Shown one piece after another: positions 31,663 through 37,724 of a DNA stretch of 64,000 nucleotides. Below the pieces are notes generated by a model. It ran no database searches. It had not been told where the DNA came from and saw nothing but the letters and a program-made list of their open reading frames with translations. The stretch spans positions 124,001-188,000 of the forward strand of contig NZ_JYLN01000008.1 of assembly GCF_001439735.1 (NCBI RefSeq), in the 5' to 3' direction. Each line of letters opens with the position of its first letter. Within the stretch, counting starts at the first letter, position 1. The DNA is from Pseudomonas paralactis. GTDB taxonomy: Bacteria; Pseudomonadota; Gammaproteobacteria; Pseudomonadales; Pseudomonadaceae. The translations under genes were made by a program, and so were the position numbers.

Positions 31663-33204
31663 CTACCTGAAGATCGAGAACACTCCGTTCAGCATACGTT
31701 TGAAAACCGAAGCCACTTTCTTGATAACCCCCATTCCAGGCCAGGGTGACGGCTCGGGCCCCGGATCCGGATCCGTGTCTGTATGCGTGTTTGGAGCCGT
31801 ATCTGAGTCGGGCGGCAGAACGGTAGCTACGGGAAGAACGGAAACAGGAGTAAGGGTGGTATCAGAAGGCGCAATCACTGCTGGCGACTGATTGTTCCAA
31901 ATCACATCCGTCTGTTTTATCGGGTGTTGGCTGACCACCAACAGGTCCGCCGTACCATTGCCTGTCGTATCCACCGCCAGGGTGTAACGGCCAGTTTTGG
32001 GATCGCGGCCAAGCACGGCCGCACCTGCACTGCCGCTGAATTGATCGGCAAAGCTCAACGACTTGAGCCCCACCGCCCCAAGCACTCCGGTCAGGTCAAT
32101 CTTGTCGATCCCGCTTTGGAAATCCTGGATGATATCCGGATTCTGCGGCGTCGAATCGCTGACGCGCTGATAGACAAACGTGTCCGCCCCGGCCCCGCCG
32201 TGCAGCCTATCTGCGCCCCGGCCGCCCGTGAGGCGATTATTCCCTTCGTTGCCCATCAAGGTATCGTCGCCAAAGCCACCAATGGCGTTTTCCACGCTCA
32301 CCCCCTTGGCAATCGACACATTCCCCCGCAAGCCACCTACATCCGAAAATGTCTCGGCCTTGAGGTTGATGGTTTGGTTCTGGGTGAAGCCGGAGAAGTC
32401 GAGCGTGTCGGTACCACCGCCGTCCCAAACGGTGAAAATCGGCTTGTCACTTCCGTGCTTGAGGCTATAAAAGTCCCGGCCGGTGTTGGAGTTGAAGCCG
32501 TAGGTGGTATCGGTATTGCGGGTGTTTGTATTCGCGCCGTAAAGCTGCTGGGCAGCGGCAATATCATCCATCATTGGCGCCACCGGGCTTTGCCCGGCAA
32601 AGTTATGCCCTGGCTGATAAGTCTCCGACCAATAACTCATGACACTGCGAGCCTTGGTGTCCTGTGCATATTCGGCAGAGCGGGAGTAGGTGCCCGAGCC
32701 ATTGTATCCGCCCGGATGACTCAACCCCAGGGTGTGGCCCAACTCATGGATCAACAACCCGAGGAAATGGCTGTTCATTGTCGGGTTGTGTGCACCACTG
32801 GTGCCGATCCTGGCCTCCACTTTGTTGTAATGCTGGTTAGGTAGCCCCGCCACGCCTGACGTTCCCCCTATACCCCTGATGCTGATCGTGCCGTCGGTGT
32901 TCGATCCGCCTTCTACAAATTTGATATTGGCTACATCCTCCCAGTATTTCAGGGCTTGTCTGGCGCACGCTTTCTGAGCAGCGTTGAAGCCGCCTGCAAA
33001 GTTGAAACTCACTACAACTTTTCCATCTCTATTAAGGTCATGAAACTTGTGCCCCTTGCGCGTAATATGTTTGGCCGCCTGATCCGTGGTAAAGCTTCTT
33101 TTATTATTCGCCCAGCTCAGAATATTGCGCTCGGCGCTGGATAAATTGAAATGCGACGTCGCTGGGGACTGCTCGGGGGCAGAATGCCTGGAAGGGATAT
33201 GCAT
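31663..33204 (-). CDS. Serralysin-family metalloprotease with amphipathic C-terminal tail (cluster gene D)
   Basis: 513 residues, no signal peptide. Complete serralysin catalytic signature: HELGHTLGLSH at 153-163 and Met-turn SVMSYW with Met189 and Tyr191. M10_C domain about 230-436 with TTYGFNSNT, GTDTLDFSGF, and RTX nonapeptides GGFGDDTLMGN, GGRGADRLHGGAGADTF. AprA-type enzymes end at this point; here a 77-residue extension follows, made of a Pro/Asp/Thr-rich linker (TDTDPDPGPEPSPWPG) and a basic amphipathic segment (VIKKVASVFKRMLNGVFSIF). Likely a calcium-stabilised secreted protease, but no aprDEF exporter or aprI inhibitor gene is nearby. Confidence 0.92.
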   Translation of the reverse strand: MHIPSRHSAPEQSPATSHFNLSSAERNILSWANNKRSFTTDQAAKHITRKGHKFHDLNRDGKVVVSFNFAGGFNAAQKACARQALKYWEDVANIKFVEGGSNTDGTISIRGIGGTSGVAGLPNQHYNKVEARIGTSGAHNPTMNSHFLGLLIHELGHTLGLSHPGGYNGSGTYSRSAEYAQDTKARSVMSYWSETYQPGHNFAGQSPVAPMMDDIAAAQQLYGANTNTRNTDTTYGFNSNTGRDFYSLKHGSDKPIFTVWDGGGTDTLDFSGFTQNQTINLKAETFSDVGGLRGNVSIAKGVSVENAIGGFGDDTLMGNEGNNRLTGGRGADRLHGGAGADTFVYQRVSDSTPQNPDIIQDFQSGIDKIDLTGVLGAVGLKSLSFADQFSGSAGAAVLGRDPKTGRYTLAVDTTGNGTADLLVVSQHPIKQTDVIWNNQSPAVIAPSDTTLTPVSVLPVATVLPPDSDTAPNTHTDTDPDPGPEPSPWPGMGVIKKVASVFKRMLNGVFSIFR

Positions 33205-33622
33205 CGTGTATTGATACTCTCAACAGTGAAGAGTTACCCGTCCATGTATGAATTACCGACACTGACTGATCCGTTGCCAGCCCGATAAAAGTCCCATATT
33301 TAAAACACCTTCACTACTGCTATTTAATTACAACAACACGCGATAAACACGCCAGCAAAAAAATCGTACAAGTTTTCATTAGCGCGACACACTCGTACAT
33401 ATCAATAAGCACGGAACCCTGATAATCAAAAAAGAAAAATATTGAAACTAATTAAATTAAATGGGTCAACAGTTGAGCCTCAAACATCAAGAAACCCACT
33501 CAAACATCCCAAAGAAAAAAAGCTGAACGCCTGTGTTCTGATCCGATAGTTGAGCATGGCCACGCCTTACATAAATGGGATGCCCTGCCCTACCGCGACA
33601 TGCCGCGCACTACCCGCGAGGC
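33205..33622. other. AT-rich region upstream of cluster gene D
   Basis: 418 bases with no gene. Two TGTACG elements in the gene D orientation lie at 33365-33370 and 33394-33399. A poly-A-rich tract runs 33427-33520. No hrp-box (GGAACC-N15/16-CCAC) was found in the orientation of the cluster. Confidence 0.5.
33365..33399 (-). promoter_or_regulatory. Two TGTACG elements upstream of cluster gene D
   Basis: CTTGTACGAT (33363-33372 region) and ATATGTACGA (33393-33402 region) on the minus strand, 29 bases apart, about 160-195 bases before the gene D start. Confidence 0.35.
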
Positions 33623-34186
33623 TCACGAGCATTCGTGATCCAGGCAACACAGCAGGCGCTCGACGGTGTGTTCCAGAGGGCCTGAGTTATCCAGCACGAA
33701 CAAGCCCGCGCCGTTTCCGGCAATCAACTCGGCGGTAAATCGCGCGTTGCGCGCCAAGCGCTCTTCGATGTCCGCCAACGACTCACGTCCGCGTGCGAGC
33801 AGACGTTGACGCAACACGGCTTGATCGACCGTCAGTAGCAATACCAGCGACGTGGGGTAACGCTCACGGGCCTGCGCCAGGTGAGCGCGAGAGCCGTTGA
33901 CCAGCACATCGTCCCCCGCAGCCAGCCAGTCGTCGATTTCCCTGGGGATGCCATACGACAAGCCGTTGGCCTGCCAGCTCAAGGCAAACGCGCCCTCGGC
34001 GTCCATCCGCGCAAACGCCTGCGGGCTCACCCCTTGCGCCGCTTCGCCCACCGACTCCGCCGAGCGTGTGATCACCCGGCGCACCATGCGACAACCACGC
34101 GCCTGCAAGCGCAAGCGTGCAGCCTCCAGCAGGCTGTCCTTGCCTGAACCCGATGGCCCGATGAGATAGATCAACCTGCCCGTCAT
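33623..34186 (-). CDS. phnN: Ribose 1,5-bisphosphate phosphokinase PhnN (orphan)
   Basis: 187 residues, guanylate-kinase fold. P-loop LIYLIGPSGSGKDSLLEAAR near the N-terminus, then VITRSAE near 38, and FALSWQANGLSYGIP near 69-83, as in PhnN. It makes PRPP from ribose 1,5-bisphosphate, the last step of the C-P lyase route. No other phn genes are present in the window. The start ATG at 34184-34186 overlaps by one base the TGA of an upstream 80-codon open frame, which suggests translational coupling to something upstream. Confidence 0.88.
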   Translation of the reverse strand: MTGRLIYLIGPSGSGKDSLLEAARLRLQARGCRMVRRVITRSAESVGEAAQGVSPQAFARMDAEGAFALSWQANGLSYGIPREIDDWLAAGDDVLVNGSRAHLAQARERYPTSLVLLLTVDQAVLRQRLLARGRESLADIEERLARNARFTAELIAGNGAGLFVLDNSGPLEHTVERLLCCLDHECS

Positions 34187-34428
34187 CAAAAATCCTCTTG
34201 GCGTGTTCCAGACTTGTTGCGCCCCGGTAACTCTTCGCAGCGACTGGCCTGCGCCAGATAAGGGTCACAGGAAAGTATATCCAGCAATTTTTTGCCAGCC
34301 AGGCCGGCGGCCGCCACATTACCGGATGTGGACCCTGCCGCGCACCCTCCCGCATTGCCCTCTCGGGTTTGGAAGAATACCTGTGATCCGCACAGGAACT
34401 TTCCTACGATCTCTATGGCTTGCAGTCG
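34186..34428 (-). other. Possible coding frame ending at the phnN start
   Basis: An open frame of 80 codons runs from after a TAG at 34429-34431 to a TGA overlapping the phnN ATG. It has no ATG; GTG occurs within it. The translation includes LAGKKLLDILSCDPYLAQAS and looks plausible as protein, but part of it (34342-34378) is REP-derived sequence also found at 35043-35079. Could be the tail of a truncated gene or chance. Confidence 0.2.
34342..34378. repeat. 37-bp direct repeat, copy 1
   Basis: CACCCTCCCGCATTGCCCTC and following bases match 35043-35079 at all but one position. The second copy is the right edge of a GGAGGGGGC-family REPIN plus flank, so this copy is probably a solo REP remnant. 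Confidence 0.7.
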
Positions 34429-34507
34429 CTATAACACACCGTTAGCCTCTCGCAATCGCTGCTCATCAGCGGTCAGGCTTGGTCGCCTGGGTTAGAATGG
34501 CGCACAG

Positions 34508-34673
34508 TGCCGCGCAAGCGGCATTATTGTGTTCGCGTTATGGCGAGCCGTGCGCGGGAGGGCTTAGGGCCCTGCCGGGTTTCCATTCCCTGGTCGACCA
34601 ACCTGCGTACAGCTCGCCACCCTTCTGCTTGGTCGCAGACGCGGTGAGCTCCAACTGAATGGAGATTTACTGC
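34508..34673 (+). ncRNA. Structured 5' leader of the DUF6124-type gene (candidate RNA switch)
   Basis: Pairings read directly from sequence: a 6-bp hairpin with GCAA tetraloop (34508-34523); a long stem P1 pairing 34541-34558 with 34602-34619 (8 perfect pairs, one mismatch, then 9 pairs including G-U); inside it hairpins P2 (34559-34563 with 34569-34573) and P3 (34574-34579 with 34589-34594), giving a three-way junction; a hairpin 34624-34628 with 34635-34639; and CTCCA (34649-34653) pairing with TGGAG (34660-34664), which hides the Shine-Dalgarno. The 3' arm of P1 (34611-34618) can instead pair with 34643-34650, which would disrupt both P1 and the SD hairpin. No known riboswitch class recognised. 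Confidence 0.6.
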
Positions 34674-34949
34674 ATGAAAAAAGCTACTCCAAATCCCCCG
34701 CCATCCACCTCGGATGCTGCACCACAAACTCCACCCAACCTTATCTTCACCGTCCGACCCGGTCTCAACACCGAAGCGGCTTTGAGCAATGCCAGCGAAA
34801 TGCTTGAGTCGGCGACTGTGTGCGCGTACGACTGTGCCGAGCATTTGGAAGGTTCAGGCCGCAAGCAGGTGCTGGCGATGGCCCAAATGATTGAGATTGC
34901 GCAGTTGTTGGTGGATGAGGCGCTGAATCGAGAGTGTCCAGTGACTTGA
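34674..34949 (+). CDS. DUF6124/DUF3077-type small protein
   Basis: 91 residues beginning MKKATPNPPPSTSDA, with a Pro-rich N-terminus, the segment IFTVRPGLNTEAALSNASEM near 32-51 and a helical C-terminus HLEGSGRKQVLAMAQMIEIAQLLVDEAL. This is a small family widespread and multicopy in fluorescent pseudomonads; its function is unknown. The SD (GGAG, 34661-34664) lies 9 bases before the ATG and is predicted to be sequestered by the leader RNA. Confidence 0.8.
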   Translation: MKKATPNPPPSTSDAAPQTPPNLIFTVRPGLNTEAALSNASEMLESATVCAYDCAEHLEGSGRKQVLAMAQMIEIAQLLVDEALNRECPVT

Positions 34950-34965
34950 TGACGCACAGATCTAC

Positions 34966-35061
34966 TGTGGGAGGGGGCTTGCTCCCGATGGCGCAATAAC
35001 ATTCAGCAGATCATTGATCTGACCCAATGCTATCGGGAGCAAGCACCCTCCCACATTGCCC
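34966..35061. repeat. REPIN (GGAGGGGGCTTGC family)
   Basis: GTGGGAGGGGGCTTGCTCCC from 34967 and the inverse GGGAGCAAGCACCCTCCCAC ending near 35054. The arms carry CGATGG and CTATCG flanks typical of the family. The flank beyond its right edge is shared with 34342-34378. Confidence 0.88.
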
Positions 35062-35095
35062 TCTCGGGTTTGGAAGAATGCATTTCACAGGCATG

Positions 35096-35121
35096 AAAAA
35101 GGCGACCTCAGGTCGCCTTTT
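35096..35121. terminator. Bidirectional intrinsic terminator
   Basis: AAAAAGGCGACC (35096-35107) pairs with GGTCGCCTTTT (35111-35121) around a TCA loop; it lies immediately after the stop of the minus-strand lipoprotein gene. Confidence 0.88.
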
Positions 35122-35122
35122 G

Positions 35123-35518
35123 TCATTGCGCGTATTGCTTGCTCAACCCCGGCGGCACGCCTTGCACATTGGTTTCTTCCCAGGGCCCGTTGGGGCTGAT
35201 GGAGCGGCTCCAGCCGTTGCTCCAGCGGTAGTAGGTGCGCTGGCGGTAGAAGGTGTCGGGCTGGTCGTCCAGTACGTACACCTGCATCTTGCCGTCCCAG
35301 TGGCTGGCAGCACCCGGTGGTGGAGCGAAGGTAGGGGACTTGCTTGGCAGTGGCTTGGGCGGCGGGGTCACCGGGCCGGAAGGCTTGGTGCTTGGCTGGG
35401 TCGACGGGCCCGATGGCGGAATGGTTGGGCCGGTGGGCGCCGGAGGTGGCCGATGGACCGCACAAGCACTCAGGCCGAGTACCAGGCTGAGCAGGGTGAT
35501 GCGTGCAAATGCGGTCAT
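35123..35518 (-). CDS. Proline-rich lipoprotein of unknown function
   Basis: 131 residues with a lipoprotein signal peptide (lipobox LSAC, Cys19). Residues 23-70 are almost entirely Pro, Ser, Thr, Lys and Gly (for example PTIPPSGPSTQPSTKPSGPV), a likely extended spacer. The C-terminal globular part contains Trp/Tyr-rich segments (SHWDGKMQVYVLDDQPDTFY, TYYRWSNGWSRSISPNGPW) of the kind seen in small envelope proteins. Family not named with certainty. It follows ccmI but is separated by a promoter-sized gap of only 16 bases, so it may be the last cistron of the ccm transcript. Confidence 0.75.
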   Translation of the reverse strand: MTAFARITLLSLVLGLSACAVHRPPPAPTGPTIPPSGPSTQPSTKPSGPVTPPPKPLPSKSPTFAPPPGAASHWDGKMQVYVLDDQPDTFYRQRTYYRWSNGWSRSISPNGPWEETNVQGVPPGLSKQYAQ

Positions 35519-35534
35519 GGGCGTTTCCTCTGAA

Positions 35535-36725
35535 TTACTTGTCCGGAGTGTCGATGGTCAATTGCTGCAGCGCAGTGGTGCTGCTGGCCAGCGGTTGGCT
35601 GCGGCCGATCCATTCGCCAGTGGTCGGTTGACCGGCCCGGGATATGCGCGCAACCAGTTGGACTTCGGGGAAGTTGGACAGTTTCAACTGCGGCATCATC
35701 GCGTCGGCATCACCCAGTTCTACAGTGACCGGCAACGCACCGACCGTCACGCGCTTGGCCGCCAGTGGCGCCGGCGGGCCATTTACGGCACGGGCAAAGA
35801 TGAACACGCTGTCGGTTGGCAGGGCTTTGGCCTTGACCTCGGCGGAGACATCCACCCGCACTTTGAGCAGTGCCTTGGGCGCCTGCACGACGCTGCCACC
35901 GCTCTCCTTGAGCTTCTCCGCTGCGCGGTCAATCCCGCCCTGCAGCGCGATACGGGAATTGTCCTGGGGCGGCAGTTGCGCCAACAGACGGTTCCAGTAG
36001 TCGATGGCTTGCTGATAACGCTGGCCTTCAAAGGCGGCGATACCGAGCAGACCAAGGCTGGTGACTTCCTTGGGATCGAGCTTCAAGGCTTCGTCGGTCA
36101 GAGCCTGGACCTTGGGTGACCATTGTTTGTTGTCGGCAAAATACTGCGCCTGAGCCCACTGGCCGAGCAGTTCCGGCTGGCGCCCGGCCAGGGCCACGGT
36201 ACGCTCGAAGACTTTGGCGGCATCGGCTGGGCGGTCCTGAGCCATGTAGGCGCGACCGAGGAAGTACAGACCTTCGGCCGAATCCGGCTGGGCCGCCGCG
36301 GCGCGTTCCAGGCGCTGGGTCATGTCGGCCATGGACACGGGCGGCTGGGAGAATTCACGGGTCAGTTCGACCTTGTCGCTCGCGCCATAGTGCAGGTACA
36401 GCGCAACGCCAAGCACGGGCACCAGAAACGCCGCCAAAAACGGCAGCGGTTTGCCCAGGCGCGATTCACGGGGCTTTTCCACGCCCTCGGTATCGGCCAG
36501 CAACTCACGGGCCGCTTCAGCGCGGCCCGTATCCAGTTGCACGGCGTTCAATACACCTTCGTCCTGCTGCAGTTGCAGCTCGGCGACGCGTTCTTGATAC
36601 AGCGCCACGTTCAGCGCGGTGCGATCCTCTTCACGCTGGGCGCGGCGACCACGCAGTACAGGGATCAACAGGAAACTCAGGGCAATCAGAAGCAGCAAGC
36701 CGGCTGCGAGCCAGAAATCAATCAT
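35535..36725 (-). CDS. ccmI: Cytochrome c biogenesis protein CcmI (CycH)
   Basis: 396 residues. Two N-terminal transmembrane helices (about 3-23 and about 98-118) bracket a cytoplasmic loop containing YQERVAELQ, followed by a periplasmic TPR region (about 130-290, for example AEGLYFLGRAYMAQDRPADA) and a C-terminal beta-rich domain. It chaperones apocytochrome c to the heme ligation complex. The ATG at 36723-36725 overlaps the end of ccmH by 8 bases; further upstream in-frame starts lie inside ccmH. Confidence 0.92.
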   Translation of the reverse strand: MIDFWLAAGLLLLIALSFLLIPVLRGRRAQREEDRTALNVALYQERVAELQLQQDEGVLNAVQLDTGRAEAARELLADTEGVEKPRESRLGKPLPFLAAFLVPVLGVALYLHYGASDKVELTREFSQPPVSMADMTQRLERAAAAQPDSAEGLYFLGRAYMAQDRPADAAKVFERTVALAGRQPELLGQWAQAQYFADNKQWSPKVQALTDEALKLDPKEVTSLGLLGIAAFEGQRYQQAIDYWNRLLAQLPPQDNSRIALQGGIDRAAEKLKESGGSVVQAPKALLKVRVDVSAEVKAKALPTDSVFIFARAVNGPPAPLAAKRVTVGALPVTVELGDADAMMPQLKLSNFPEVQLVARISRAGQPTTGEWIGRSQPLASSTTALQQLTIDTPDK

Positions 36726-37191
36726 CAGTCTTGGTGTCCAGCAATTGGTCGAGGCGTTTACGCTCTTCAGGGGACAGCGCGTCGGAGCCATCAGTCGGCG
36801 CGGCGCGGCGACGGCGCACGATCACGGCCATGACCACAACGCCGGCCAGCAGCAGCCCCGCGGGGCCGAACCAGAGCAGCGCGGTCTTGCCGGTAAGGGC
36901 CGGTTTGTAGCGCACGAAATCACCGTAGCGATCGACCATAAAGTCGATGATCTGCTGGTTGTCCTTGCCCTCCCCCAACATGCGGAAAATCTCTTTGCGC
37001 AGGTCGGCGGCGATGGGGGCGTTGGAGTCGGCGATGTCCTGGTTCTGGCACTTGGGGCAGCGCAGCTCCTTGGTCAGGTCGCGAAAGCGCTCACGCTCGG
37101 CGTCGTTGGCAAATTCATAGGTGTCGATGGCGGCATGGGCCACACCGGCCAGGCCCAGGGCTAATACGGCAGCGGTTAACCAACGCTTCAT
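36718..37191 (-). CDS. ccmH: Cytochrome c maturation thiol protein CcmH
   Basis: 157 residues: signal peptide (cleavage after AHA near 20), redox motif LRCPKCQNQDIADSNA near residues 43-58 with the conserved CxxC, a transmembrane helix near 103-123 and a basic cytoplasmic tail. It reduces apocytochrome c thiols for heme attachment. Overlaps ccmG by 4 bases. Confidence 0.95.
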   Translation of the reverse strand: MKRWLTAAVLALGLAGVAHAAIDTYEFANDAERERFRDLTKELRCPKCQNQDIADSNAPIAADLRKEIFRMLGEGKDNQQIIDFMVDRYGDFVRYKPALTGKTALLWFGPAGLLLAGVVVMAVIVRRRRAAPTDGSDALSPEERKRLDQLLDTKTDD

Positions 37192-37724
37192 GGCTTGGCC
37201 TCATCGACCAGAGCCTGGTACTTGGCAGCCAGTTGCTCACGCCATACCACCTCGTCGATCACACCGACGAACTTGTCGCGGATCACACCCTTGGCATCGA
37301 TGAAGAAGGTTTCCGGCGCGCCGTAGACACCCAGGTTCAACCCCAGGTTGCCGTCTTCATCACGGATATCCAACTGGTAAGGGTTATGAAACTCGGCCAG
37401 CCATTTCAAGGCCGCCGCGTTGTCGTCCTTGTAGTTGATGCCGTAGATCACCACGCCCTTCTCGGCCAGTTTGTTCAGCACCGGGTGTTCGACGCGGCAA
37501 GATATGCACCAGGTGGCCCATACGTTGACCAGCGCCGGTTTACCCTGCAGGTCGGCCTGGGTCAGGGTCTTGTCACCCTGTACCGTCGGCAGATTGAACG
37601 CGGGAAACGGCTTGCCGATCATCGCCGAGGGTAACTCGGCCGGGTCCAGGTACAGCCCGCGATACAGGAACACCGCCATCAGCAGGAACAACGCCAGCGG
37701 CACCACCATCAACCAACGCTTCAT
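37188..37724 (-). CDS. ccmG: Periplasmic thioredoxin-like protein CcmG (DsbE)
   Basis: 178 residues: N-terminal membrane anchor (5-21), then a thioredoxin fold with active site WATWCISCRVEHP near residues 70-82 and cis-Pro region YGAPETFFIDAKG near 133-145. Passes electrons to CcmH and apocytochrome c. Four-base overlaps with both ccmF and ccmH. Confidence 0.96.
   Translation of the reverse strand: MKRWLMVVPLALFLLMAVFLYRGLYLDPAELPSAMIGKPFPAFNLPTVQGDKTLTQADLQGKPALVNVWATWCISCRVEHPVLNKLAEKGVVIYGINYKDDNAAALKWLAEFHNPYQLDIRDEDGNLGLNLGVYGAPETFFIDAKGVIRDKFVGVIDEVVWREQLAAKYQALVDEAKP

Noticed and set aside
33400..33425. GGAACC resembling half of an hrp-box upstream of the RTX genes
   Set aside because: It lies on the plus strand, opposite to the genes, and no CCAC follows at 15-16 bases.
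27545..33560. CGATAGTTGAG present near both ends of the RTX cluster (27548 and 33543), as if direct repeats of an island
   Set aside because: Only about 11 bases match, with different flanks; too short to claim attachment sites, and no integrase gene is present.
33864..34355. 163-codon minus-strand frame overlapping phnN
   Set aside because: Out of frame with phnN and without recognisable motifs; it overlaps the kinase P-loop region.
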